A DNA stretch of 64,000 nucleotides from Phycisphaerae bacterium (GTDB lineage Bacteria; Planctomycetota; Phycisphaerae; UBA1845; UTPLA1), in assembly GCA_023150615.1 (NCBI GenBank), contig JAKLKO010000011.1, positions 62,001 through 126,000 on the forward strand. The letters run 5' to 3'. Shown one piece after another: positions 17,653 to 25,648 of the stretch. The notes beneath the pieces are model-generated. The model worked only from the letters and a program-made list of their open reading frames with translations, had not been told where the DNA came from and made no database searches. A program made the translations under genes and the position numbers. How positions within the stretch are numbered: the stretch's first letter is position 1; every line of letters starts with the position of its first letter.

Positions 17653-18471
17653 CTATCCCGCCGTGCCGCGCTGCGACCAGGCCCACCCCAGCACGGCCAG
17701 TCCGAGGATGACGCGATAGACGGCGAAGACGCGGAATCCGTGCCGCTTCACGAAGCGCATGAACCCGTCGATGACCAGCAGGGCGACGATGAACGCCACC
17801 GCGAATCCCGCGGCCAGCATCGCCGCGTCGCTGCCGCGCAGGTGCTCGCGATGCTTGACGACCTTGAGCATTCCCGCGCCGAGCAGCGTCGGGATCGCCA
17901 GGTAGAACGAGAACTCGGTCGCGGTCGCCCGCGGCAATCCGACCAGCAGTCCGCCAAAGATCGTGGCCATGGCCCGAGACGTACCCGGCACGATGCTGAC
18001 GACCTGCGCGACGCCGATCAGGATCGACTGCCGCAGCGTCACGTCGCGGACGCCGGACAGCGCCCGCGAGTGCCGGCGCCGCTCGATCCACTCCATTGCG
18101 CCCGCGCCGACGATCAGCGCGCAGGCGACGAACACCGGCGTCTCCAGATGTCGCTCGACCCAGTCGTTCAGCGGCAATCCGACCGCCGCCGCGGGAACCG
18201 TGGCCGCCGCCAGCTTCACCAGCAGATGATCGCTCCAGCCGCCGGCCGGGCGGTGGAAGATCTCGCGGATCAGCGTGCGGCCGAAGTATACGACGACCGC
18301 CAGGATCGCGCCGATCTGGATGAAGTAGAGGAACGCCTTCCACTCGGGGCGCTCGGCGTCGATCCGCAGCCAGGGCATGGCGAGGATCATGTGGCCGGTG
18401 CTGGAGACGGGCAGGAATTCGGTGAGCCCTTCGACGACACCCAGGATGGCGGCCTTGACGACGTCGGTCAT
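17653..18471 (-). CDS. uppP: Undecaprenyl-diphosphatase UppP
   Basis: 272 residues, typical for UppP/BacA. The enzyme dephosphorylates undecaprenyl pyrophosphate to recycle the lipid carrier for peptidoglycan and O-antigen synthesis. Motif 1, EGLTEFLPVSSTGH (14-27), is intact. Motif 2 reads VPGTSRAMAT (161-170); most family members have PG-x-SRSGAT, so the Ser-Gly after the essential Arg166 is changed to Ala-Met. Multiple hydrophobic helices are visible. It lies 22 bases downstream of pgsA on the minus strand, probably in one operon of envelope lipid genes, and converges with the PpiD-like gene. Confidence 0.93.
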   Translation of the reverse strand: MTDVVKAAILGVVEGLTEFLPVSSTGHMILAMPWLRIDAERPEWKAFLYFIQIGAILAVVVYFGRTLIREIFHRPAGGWSDHLLVKLAAATVPAAAVGLPLNDWVERHLETPVFVACALIVGAGAMEWIERRRHSRALSGVRDVTLRQSILIGVAQVVSIVPGTSRAMATIFGGLLVGLPRATATEFSFYLAIPTLLGAGMLKVVKHREHLRGSDAAMLAAGFAVAFIVALLVIDGFMRFVKRHGFRVFAVYRVILGLAVLGWAWSQRGTAG

Positions 18472-18493
18472 GAATCGCTCGGCAGGGGGAATC

Positions 18494-19102
18494 CTACGCC
18501 GCGGCGGACGCCCGCAGCATCGACCGCGCGCCGGAGAGGTAGGCGAAGATTGACGCGGTCGTGATGAGCACCGTCGCCCAGATCAGCACCGTCCGGCCGA
18601 TGATCCACGGCTCCCAGCTTCGGCCGTGCGTGAGGCTGACGAGGATCCATCCGATCGTCACCGACTGCACCGCCATCTTGGCCTTGCCGACGATGTTGGC
18701 GGCGTAGACCTGTCCGCTGGCCTCCGAGAACCCGCGCAGTCCGGAAACGAGCAGCTCGCGGGCGAGGATCACCACGACCATCCACGCCGACAGGCCTGTG
18801 ACGTTCCGGCCGGTGGCTGGCTCGACGAAGTTGGGCCCGAGCAAGAGCACGAACGCGCCGCAGACGAGCACCTTGTCGACGAACGGGTCGAGGATTCGTC
18901 CGAGCAGCGTGACCTGGTTTCTGCGCCGCGCGAGGTAGCCGTCGATGATGTCGCTGACGCCGGCGACGATGAAGAGCGCGAGGCCGACGTCGAGGAGCCA
19001 GCCGCCGCGCTCGCGTTCGCGGACGTCGAACTCGCTGAGCAGGGCGCAGAAGACAATGGTCAGCAGCAGGCGCACGAGCGTGATCTGGTTGGGGAGGTTC
19101 AT
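18494..19102 (-). CDS. pgsA: CDP-diacylglycerol-glycerol-3-phosphate 3-phosphatidyltransferase
   Basis: 202 residues. The CDP-alcohol phosphatidyltransferase motif D-x2-DG-x2-AR-x8-G-x3-D-x3-D is complete: D51, D54-G55, A58-R59, G68, D72 and D76. The start MNLPNQITLVRLLL matches PgsA proteins. It makes phosphatidylglycerol phosphate at the inner membrane, the first committed step to phosphatidylglycerol. Six or so hydrophobic helices are present. uppP follows at 22 bases. Other CDP-alcohol transferases share the motif, but the N-terminal sequence and length favour PgsA. Confidence 0.92.
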   Translation of the reverse strand: MNLPNQITLVRLLLTIVFCALLSEFDVRERERGGWLLDVGLALFIVAGVSDIIDGYLARRRNQVTLLGRILDPFVDKVLVCGAFVLLLGPNFVEPATGRNVTGLSAWMVVVILARELLVSGLRGFSEASGQVYAANIVGKAKMAVQSVTIGWILVSLTHGRSWEPWIIGRTVLIWATVLITTASIFAYLSGARSMLRASAAA

Positions 19103-19201
19103 CCGGTCAACCGTGCGCCGGCCGCGCGACGTGCCGTGCGGGCGGTCCCGGCCGAAGTCCGCGACCGCGGGCCGAACCGCTCGAACGATCGGCGTGCCAG
19201 T

Positions 19202-19507
19202 TTACCGCGCGTCGGGAAGAAAACGAGGGGCGGGCAATTGTCGACGTTTGGTCGTTCGATCGAGTTGACGGCAAGCAGGAGGACGTCGCCGGATGCCGTC
19301 GACACCGGCCGATTGGCGAGCGTCGACGTCGCCGACCGTGGCCAACGCATGGACGAGCCCGCGGTCGGCCTTGTCTTGCGGTTCGTCGAGGTGTCGGATC
19401 GTTGCCGGCGTCAGGCGCAGCTCCGACGGGTTGGCGTCCGGGACGGCGGCATCGACCTCGACGCGAACGACGCAGGGGGCCGCGTAAATCCAGCGCTCGA
19501 TGCGCAC
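19202..19507 (-). CDS. Small hypothetical protein, possibly degraded
   Basis: About 101 residues from a GTG at 19507; the frame is open back to a TTG at 19555 with no ribosome site. The first 60 residues look like real protein: VRIERWIYAAPCVVRVEVDA, then a Pro/Asp turn and a Lys/Glu/Asp-rich helix. The last 40 are Arg/Pro/Gln-rich and look like non-coding drift or a lost frame. No function is recognised. It lies 99 bases upstream of pgsA and downstream of the aldehyde dehydrogenase gene on the same strand. It may be a remnant. Confidence 0.4.
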   Translation of the reverse strand: MRIERWIYAAPCVVRVEVDAAVPDANPSELRLTPATIRHLDEPQDKADRGLVHALATVGDVDARQSAGVDGIRRRPPACRQLDRTTKRRQLPAPRFLPDAR

Positions 19508-19590
19508 CTTCCGGCCCGCAAGCTCCGTCGATTCACGGGTCGACGAAATGCGCAACGGATGTCATCGGCCAGCGCGGCCGACCGAGCGCC

Positions 19591-21072
19591 CTACAGCTTC
19601 ACCGTCACCGTCTTCACCTCGGTGTAGTTCGCCAGGCCGTACTCGCCCAGCTCGCGGCCGATGCCCGACATCTTGTACCCGCCGAACGGCGCCGCCGCGT
19701 CGAACACGTCGTAGCAGTTCACCCAGACCGTGCCGGCCCGCACACCGTTGGCGATCGCATGCGCCTTCGAGATGTCCCGCGTCCAGACGGCGGCGGCCAG
19801 GCCGTAAATCGTCCGGTTCGCGCGCTCGATCACGTCGTTGAGGTCCTTGAACTTGATGATGCTCATCACCGGGCCGAAGATCTCCTCCTGCGCGATCTTC
19901 ATGTCGTCCTTCACGTCGGCGAACACGGTCGGTTCGATGAAGTAGCCGCGATTACCAACGCGGTTGCCGCCGACGGCAAGCTTCGCCCCTTCCTTCTTGC
20001 CCGCCTCGATGTAGCTCATCACCTTGTTGAACTGCTCCTGGTCGACCTGCGGTCCCTGCTCGACGCCGCTGGAGAACGGATCGCCGACTTTGCGCTTCTT
20101 GGCGCGCTCGACGCTCCTGGCGACGAATTCGTCGTAGCAGCGCTCTTCGACGAAGAGCCGCGAGCCGGCGCAGCAGCACTGCCCCTGGTTGAAGAAGAGC
20201 GCGAAGTGCGCGCCTTCGATCGCCGCGTCGAGGTCCGCGTCCGCGAAAACGATGTTCGGACTCTTGCCGCCCAGCTCGAGCGTCACGCGCTTGAGGTTGC
20301 TCTTTGCCGCCGCCTCCATCACCAGCTTGCCCACCTCGGTCGAGCCGGTGAACGCCACCTTGTCGATCTCGAGGTGATTGGCGATCGCCGCGCCGGCCGT
20401 CGGGCCGTAGCCCGGCAGGATGTTCACCACGCCCGGCGGGAAGCCCGCCTCGACGATCAACTCGCCGACCCGCAGGGCCGTCAGCGGCGTCTGTTCGGCC
20501 GGCTTGAGGATGACCGTGCAGCCGCAGGCCAGGGCAGGACCGAGCTTCCACGCCTGCATCAGCATCGGGAAGTTCCACGGGATGATTTGGCCGCAGACGC
20601 CGACCGGCTCGTGGCGCGTGTAGCAGAAGTACGGGCCGTTCACCGGGATCGTCTTGCCGTGAATCTTGTCCGCCCAGCCGGCGTAGTAGCGATAGCACGC
20701 CACGGTCAGCGGCACGTCGGCCTTGAGCGAGTCGTTGAACGGCTTGCCGTTGTCGAGCGTTTCGAGCCGGGCAAGTCCCTCGGCGTTCTGCTCGATCAGG
20801 TCGGCCAGCTTGTGCAGCAGCGCCCCGCGGCGCGTCCCCGACATCTTCCGCCACTTGCTCGTCGGCTCGAAGGCGGCCCGCGCGGCCTTCACCGCCTTGT
20901 CAACGTCCGCCCGGTCGGCCTCGGCGAGGGACGTGATGACCTCGCCCGTCGCGGGGTTGATCGTGTCGAACGTCTTGCCCGACGCGGCGCTGACCCATTC
21001 GTTGTTGATCAGCAGCTTCGTCGGTCCGATCGTCACCTTCATGTCGCTCGCGGTCATCGTCGCCGTCGTCAT
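19591..21072 (-). CDS. NAD-dependent aldehyde dehydrogenase
   Basis: 493 residues. It oxidises aldehydes to carboxylic acids with NAD(P). The active site [13 protein letters not shown] has three consecutive Cys at 299-301, with C300 the expected nucleophile. The general base Glu is in [10 protein letters not shown] near residue 266. The cofactor site shows [20 protein letters not shown] and FTGSTEVGK. The triple-Cys and C-terminal [11 protein letters not shown] make it closest in style to the ALDH1/ALDH2 (class 1/2) group rather than succinate-semialdehyde enzymes. A GGAGGAG lies just upstream of the ATG, and a possible -10 (TAGAAT, complement of 21121-21126) lies about 50 bases upstream. Substrate unknown. 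Confidence 0.93.
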   Translation of the reverse strand: MTTATMTASDMKVTIGPTKLLINNEWVSAASGKTFDTINPATGEVITSLAEADRADVDKAVKAARAAFEPTSKWRKMSGTRRGALLHKLADLIEQNAEGLARLETLDNGKPFNDSLKADVPLTVACYRYYAGWADKIHGKTIPVNGPYFCYTRHEPVGVCGQIIPWNFPMLMQAWKLGPALACGCTVILKPAEQTPLTALRVGELIVEAGFPPGVVNILPGYGPTAGAAIANHLEIDKVAFTGSTEVGKLVMEAAAKSNLKRVTLELGGKSPNIVFADADLDAAIEGAHFALFFNQGQCCCAGSRLFVEERCYDEFVARSVERAKKRKVGDPFSSGVEQGPQVDQEQFNKVMSYIEAGKKEGAKLAVGGNRVGNRGYFIEPTVFADVKDDMKIAQEEIFGPVMSIIKFKDLNDVIERANRTIYGLAAAVWTRDISKAHAIANGVRAGTVWVNCYDVFDAAAPFGGYKMSGIGRELGEYGLANYTEVKTVTVKL

Positions 21073-21238
21073 GGTCAGGCTCCTCCGGGTTGACCCAGTT
21101 GAATCTCTCCGATCGCCCGTATTCTAACGGCCGTGGCCGGTCCCGGCACGCGCGATCCGACCCGGTTCGGGGCCGAAAATCCGGAGCGCCAGTGGCCGAT
21201 TCGTTGTAAAATACGTCTTCTTCGGAGGAGGATTGGGA

Positions 21239-23179
21239 ATGCGACGACGCGCGAAATCCGTTTACGGCCTGGCATGCCTTTTGCTGACATTCGGGGCGGC
21301 TGCGGCTCAGACGACGTACGTCGTCGATACGCCCCTTGACGAGGTTGACATCGTTCCCGGCGACGGCCTCTGCCTGACGCCGAACGGCAACTGCTCGCTC
21401 CGTGCCGCGTTCATGGAGGCCAACGCCAACAGCGGCATCGTCAACATCGTCTGCAACGTGGCGCAGCCGATCGTCCTGACCATCGGCGGATCGGACGATA
21501 CTTGCCTCGCGGGCGATCTGGACGTCAATCCGACCGCGCCGCTGTCCGATCTGCGCCTGTTCGGCGCCGGCGTGCAGGCCACCGTCATCGAGACCTCGTT
21601 TCCCGCAGGCTCGACGGAACGCATCCTCGACATCACCGGCGGAGCGACCAACGTCGCCGTCACCGTACAGGGCCTGACGATGCGACTCGGTCAGGATTCG
21701 TCCGGCGCGGGCGGCGGCGCGATCCTGCACAACGGTGGTTCGCTCAGCCTGATCGACGTCGACCTCAGCGACAACTCGACGACCAACCACGGCGGCGCGG
21801 TCCGCGCCAACCGGCCCGTCAGCATCGACAACTGCGGCTTTGTCTCCAATTCCGCCTCGGGCGACGGAGGCGGGCTTTACGTCGCCAGCGGACTGATCGT
21901 GCCCATCAGCAGCTTTACGCGATTCGAGAGCAACCTGGCGAACCGCGGTGGCGGCCTCATGGTCGCCTCGGGCGCGGCCGTCTCGATGGTCGGCGGCGAT
22001 TTCGCCTTCAACGATGCGACGCAGGGCGGCGGACTGCGCAGCCTCGGCACGATCGACGTCTTCGACGTCCTCTTCTACCGCAACCGCGCCCTCGGCGGCG
22101 GGAACGGCGGCGCGATCGCCGTTCAATCCCCCGGCACCGTCAACGTCTGGCGCTGCATCCTCGAATCCAACACGGCCGAGAACGGCGGCGGGGCGATCAA
22201 CAACCAGTTTTCCGGCGTCCTTCGGGTGACCGATTCGGCGTTTCTGCTGAACGCGGCCACGAACCTCGGCGGCGCGATCAGCAACGCCGGCGACGCGACC
22301 GTCGATCGCTGCGAGTTCACCAGCAACCGCTCCGACGGAACGGTCGCCAACGCGGCGGGCGGCGGTGCTGTCTACAACCAGAACGCGGCCGGCATCTTCC
22401 TCGCCGTCAATTCCACATTCTCGGGCAACACCGCGGTCTTCGGGTACGGCGGCGGGATCTGCAACGACTTTGCCGCGACGGTCGAGCTGAGCGCCTGCAC
22501 GCTCCTGCACCACGGCGCGCAAACCGGCAACAGCCTCTTCAACGGAAACACCCTCGGCACGACCAGCATCATGCGGATCATCGGCTCGGTCATCGACGAC
22601 ACGGCCGCGCCGCCCGGTGCGTTCGACAACATCGTCGCCGCGTCGCCCATCACCTCGTTCGGATACAACATCAACGGCGACGGCACCGGAATGCTCCCAG
22701 TCGCCGGCGATCAGTTCGGCACACCGGCGATGCCGCTCGATCCGATGCTTGGACCGCTCCAACTCAACGGCGGACCGACGCGAACGCATGAACCGCTGGC
22801 GGGCAGCCCGGCCATCGACCGCGGCATCTGCTCCGACGCAGCGGGCAACGTCATCACCGTCGATCAGCGCGGGTTCGTGCGGCCCGAGGACGGCGACGGC
22901 AACGGCTCGTTCGACTGTGACGTCGGCGCGGTCGAAGCACCGACCATCACGATCCCCCTCTGCGGCACCTGCCCCGGCGACATGGATGGCGACAACGACG
23001 TCGACGGCGGCGATGCGCAGGGCTTCATCGCCTGCTGGTTCGGCGGGACGCCCGCCGCGCCCGGCTGCGCGTGCAGCGACATGAACGGAAACGGCGTCTT
23101 CGATCCGGGCAACGTCGATCTCACGCTGTTCGCCGACAAGGTGCTCGGGATCAGCGACCCGATCCCGGCCTGCCCCTGA
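21239..23179 (+). CDS. Secreted beta-helix protein with CSLREA-type N-terminus and dockerin-like end
   Basis: About 646 residues. GGAGGAGG 8 bases before the ATG at 21239 fixes the start. A signal peptide ends near AAAAQTTYVV. Then come a CSLREA-like motif (GLCLTPNGNCSLRAAFMEAN), a long right-handed beta-helix built of Asn/Gly-rich rungs with repeated GG-G units (about residues 120-430), and a choice-of-anchor Q-like segment (LNGGPTRTHEPLAGSPAIDRG). The end holds two dockerin-like calcium motifs, DMDGDNDVDGGD and DMNGNGVFDPGN. It is probably an extracellular or surface adhesion/scaffold protein. The next gene also ends in dockerin-like repeats. No enzymatic residues are evident. Confidence 0.8.
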   Translation: MRRRAKSVYGLACLLLTFGAAAAQTTYVVDTPLDEVDIVPGDGLCLTPNGNCSLRAAFMEANANSGIVNIVCNVAQPIVLTIGGSDDTCLAGDLDVNPTAPLSDLRLFGAGVQATVIETSFPAGSTERILDITGGATNVAVTVQGLTMRLGQDSSGAGGGAILHNGGSLSLIDVDLSDNSTTNHGGAVRANRPVSIDNCGFVSNSASGDGGGLYVASGLIVPISSFTRFESNLANRGGGLMVASGAAVSMVGGDFAFNDATQGGGLRSLGTIDVFDVLFYRNRALGGGNGGAIAVQSPGTVNVWRCILESNTAENGGGAINNQFSGVLRVTDSAFLLNAATNLGGAISNAGDATVDRCEFTSNRSDGTVANAAGGGAVYNQNAAGIFLAVNSTFSGNTAVFGYGGGICNDFAATVELSACTLLHHGAQTGNSLFNGNTLGTTSIMRIIGSVIDDTAAPPGAFDNIVAASPITSFGYNINGDGTGMLPVAGDQFGTPAMPLDPMLGPLQLNGGPTRTHEPLAGSPAIDRGICSDAAGNVITVDQRGFVRPEDGDGNGSFDCDVGAVEAPTITIPLCGTCPGDMDGDNDVDGGDAQGFIACWFGGTPAAPGCACSDMNGNGVFDPGNVDLTLFADKVLGISDPIPACP

Positions 23180-23290
23180 CGGCCGCCGAGATTCGGCGCG
23201 ATCGCGGCGGGCGGCGGGTCTTCGGACACCTGGTAACCGGCAATAATGCGCCCGGTTCAACGTTTTCCGCCGGGGGAGGAGGAGCGCGCC

Positions 23291-24529
23291 GTGTCCGCCC
23301 GATTCACTGCTCTCCGCGTCGCGGCGGTCGCCGTCGCCGCTGTCCTATTCCTGATGGTCCAATCCGTACCCGCCGCGGACTGCACGCAGACCTCTGTCGG
23401 CCTCACGCCGCTGCCAGAGCTGGGAGCGGGCCTCTATCTCGGACTCTACGAAGGCGGCCTCTATCCCGGCGGCTCGAACGACGTCCCGCCCGCGCACGCG
23501 GCCGAAGGTCTGATCCGCGCTGCCGCGTTGCAGCCTCTCAGCACGACGGGTCAGCCGGATGCAAACGGCAAGATCGTCCTGCTCTCGATCGGCATGTCGA
23601 ACACGACGCAGGAATTCTGCGCGCCCAACTCCGACATTCAGCCCTGCACGCCGTGGAGCTTCATGGGGCAGGCGGCCGTCGATCCGCGCGTCAACCACTC
23701 CACGCTGGTGATCGTCAACGGCGCCCGCGGCGGACAGGTCGCCACGTCGTGGGACTCGCCGACCGATCCCAACTACGACCAGGTCCGCGACACGCGGCTC
23801 GCGCCGTCCGGCGTCACCGAGGCGCAGGTGCAGGCCGCATGGGTGAAGGTCGCGCAGGCCCAGCCGAGCGTCTCGCTGCCGGCCGCGAACGCCGATGCCA
23901 ACACGCTGTTGGTTGCGATGGGCGGGATCGCCCGCGCGCTCAAGGGCCGCTATCCGAACATCCAGGTCGCGTTCTACTCGAGCCGCATCTACGCGGGCTA
24001 CGCGAACAACACGTCGACGCTCAACCCCGAGCCGTACGCCTACGAGTCCGGGTTCTCGGTCAAGTGGCTCGTCGAGGCGCAGATCGAGCAACTGGCCGGC
24101 GGGCCGGTCGATCCGCAGGCCGGGGATCTCGCGCTGTCGGTCGCGCCGTGGGTCGCGTGGGGGCCGTACATCTGGGCCGACGGGATCAACCGCAACGACG
24201 ACGGTCTGTACTACGTCTGTGCCGATCTGACGAATGACGGCACGCACCCGTCGCCGTCGGGCCAGGGTAAGGTGGGCACGAAGCTGCTGGACTTCTTCCT
24301 GCACTCGCCGTTCGCCGTGCCTTGGTTCCGCGTGCCGGGTTCGTGCATCGTCGCGGACGTGAACGACGACGGGCGCATCAACGGCGGAGACGTCCGGCCG
24401 TTCGTGGCGACGCTGCTCGATCCGCCGGGCGCGACGGACGTGGAGCGCTGCGCCGCGGACGTGAGCGATGACGACCAGGTCACGCTGGCCGACGTGGGAC
24501 CGTTCATCGATCGGCTGCTGGGGTTGTAA
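23291..24529 (+). CDS. Secreted SGNH-hydrolase-like protein with dockerin-like repeats
   Basis: About 412 residues from the GTG at 23291, preceded by GGGGGAGGAGGAG; the frame is open back to 23246. A signal peptide ends at SVPAADC. Possible SGNH blocks are LLSIGMSNT (nucleophile Ser), VNGARGGQ (oxyanion Gly) and DGTHPSPSGQ (D-x-x-H). The first block deviates from GDS, so activity is uncertain. A C-terminal pair of dockerin-like motifs (VADVNDDGRINGGDV and ADVSDDDQVTLADVG) matches the preceding gene. It may be a secreted esterase or acetylhydrolase. The two genes lie 111 bases apart on the same strand and may be co-expressed. Confidence 0.65.
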   Translation: MSARFTALRVAAVAVAAVLFLMVQSVPAADCTQTSVGLTPLPELGAGLYLGLYEGGLYPGGSNDVPPAHAAEGLIRAAALQPLSTTGQPDANGKIVLLSIGMSNTTQEFCAPNSDIQPCTPWSFMGQAAVDPRVNHSTLVIVNGARGGQVATSWDSPTDPNYDQVRDTRLAPSGVTEAQVQAAWVKVAQAQPSVSLPAANADANTLLVAMGGIARALKGRYPNIQVAFYSSRIYAGYANNTSTLNPEPYAYESGFSVKWLVEAQIEQLAGGPVDPQAGDLALSVAPWVAWGPYIWADGINRNDDGLYYVCADLTNDGTHPSPSGQGKVGTKLLDFFLHSPFAVPWFRVPGSCIVADVNDDGRINGGDVRPFVATLLDPPGATDVERCAADVSDDDQVTLADVGPFIDRLLGL

Positions 24530-24550
24530 TCGGGCGTGGCGCATCGCACG

Positions 24551-24603
24551 TCGCATGCTTCAGCGGAGGATTGCACGCTCACTCCGAGCGCGAGAGCATG
24601 CGA
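24551..24603. repeat. 9-bp inverted repeat with nested hairpin
   Basis: TCGCATGCT (24551-24559) and AGCATGCGA (24595-24603) are perfect inverted repeats around a 35-base interval. Inside it CGCTC and GAGCG form a second 5-bp hairpin. It starts 22 bases after the stop of the SGNH-like gene. No T-run follows, so a simple intrinsic terminator is doubtful. Confidence 0.45.
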
Positions 24604-24636
24604 CTCGCCGGGGGATGGTCATCGAGGAAATCCCAG

Positions 24637-24669
24637 TAGGTGGTGTATCTAATCAGGGACAGCCACCTA
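24637..24669. repeat. REP-like palindrome containing GGGACAGCCACC
   Basis: TAGGTGG (24637-24643) pairs with CCACCTA (24663-24669), with a loop that includes AATCAGGGACAG. The block GGGACAG followed by CCACC resembles the short imperfect palindromes found next to RAYT (REP-associated tyrosine) transposases in many genomes. No transposase is present here, so it would be a solitary copy or remnant. The comparison is from memory of that family, not a search. Confidence 0.4.
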
Positions 24670-24810
24670 GTTCTCGACGCGCGGCCGCTACAGGGTTCGG
24701 CCTGCCTCGGCGTTGTCTGGGCCCGGCCGGGTCATCCGCCCCATCCGACGCAGCCTCCTCGACCGACGGGACGTCCGCGGTAAGATATCCACATTCGCCG
24801 GAGAAGACGG

Positions 24811-25293
24811 ATGGCCAAGGCCGCGAAGAAGTCATCGAAGGTCTGGGCGACACGCCGTACACGTTCCCGTCCGGGACCGCCGTCGAACGGATCGCCGACG
24901 GCGATCCCTGCGGACATTCGCGCATACAACGCGGCGCAGTCCGGAGGCAACAAGCGCATCTGCGACGCCCTCGCCGGTGCGATCGTTCGACATCTGCGGG
25001 ATGCGGAGGGCAAGATCTGGCACGGGCATCCCGTGTGGTTCCTCGACGGCAACCCGATCGTCGGCTACAGCAAACTCAAGGACTGCATCCGCCTTCTATT
25101 TTGGAGCGGTCAGTCGTTCGACGAGCCCGGCCTTGCATCCGAGGGCAGCTTCCGGGCGGCCGAGGCGCGGTTCACGGCCGCCGATCAGATTCCCGCGAAC
25201 GACCTTCAGCGGTGGCTGAGGAAGTCGATCGCGATCCAGTGGGATTACAAGAACATTGTGAAGCGCAAGGGCCGGCTCGAACGACTGAAGTAG
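24811..25293 (+). CDS. DUF1801 (YdhG-like) protein
   Basis: 160 residues. The core KIWHGHPVWFLDGNPIVGYSK followed by a strand with IRLLFWSGQSFDE matches the DUF1801/YdhG fold, a small cytoplasmic alpha/beta domain sometimes annotated as an iron chaperone. The biochemical role is unknown. The N-terminus is basic and low-complexity (AKAAKKSSKVWATRRTRSRPG). A GGAGA lies about 8 bases upstream of the ATG. The gene stands alone between repeats and faces the KimA-like gene tail to tail. Confidence 0.75.
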   Translation: MAKAAKKSSKVWATRRTRSRPGPPSNGSPTAIPADIRAYNAAQSGGNKRICDALAGAIVRHLRDAEGKIWHGHPVWFLDGNPIVGYSKLKDCIRLLFWSGQSFDEPGLASEGSFRAAEARFTAADQIPANDLQRWLRKSIAIQWDYKNIVKRKGRLERLK

Positions 25294-25648
25294 GACTGGC
25301 AGGTGCGGGCTGCTTTCCGGGGGCGTGAAGCCCGTGGCAAGTGCGGTGCGCCCTTCGGGGAAGAACCTGCGCGGGTGCGTCGCCACTTGGTCTGGGGCAA
25401 CTTTCCGTCCGTCTCCGTGCTCCTCGCGGACGAAAAGACTCCGCACCAGCGCGTCCCCTCCCGGCCTGTCGCATCGTCCTGACCGCAGGGCGGACGGTGG
25501 TTGCCAGTGACTTCAGTTACTGGTACACGCTCGTGCGCCCGACCGGGCGAGGAAGTACCTGTTCCGACTGGGGAAGGAATAGAGCGATCGTACCTCGCTG
25601 CGCCGTCCGGGTGCGGATCGAGGCGGGACGTTTTAGTGCCTGGAGTTC
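25294..25648. other. Gap between convergent genes with hairpins
   Basis: About 355 bases without a convincing gene. It holds an imperfect 9-bp hairpin at 25503-25523 (CCAGTGAC with GTTACTGG, loop TTCA) and short GC hairpins such as CGGGCT/AGCCCG near 25310-25340. These may end transcripts arriving from both sides, though no clear T-tract is seen. Confidence 0.35.
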
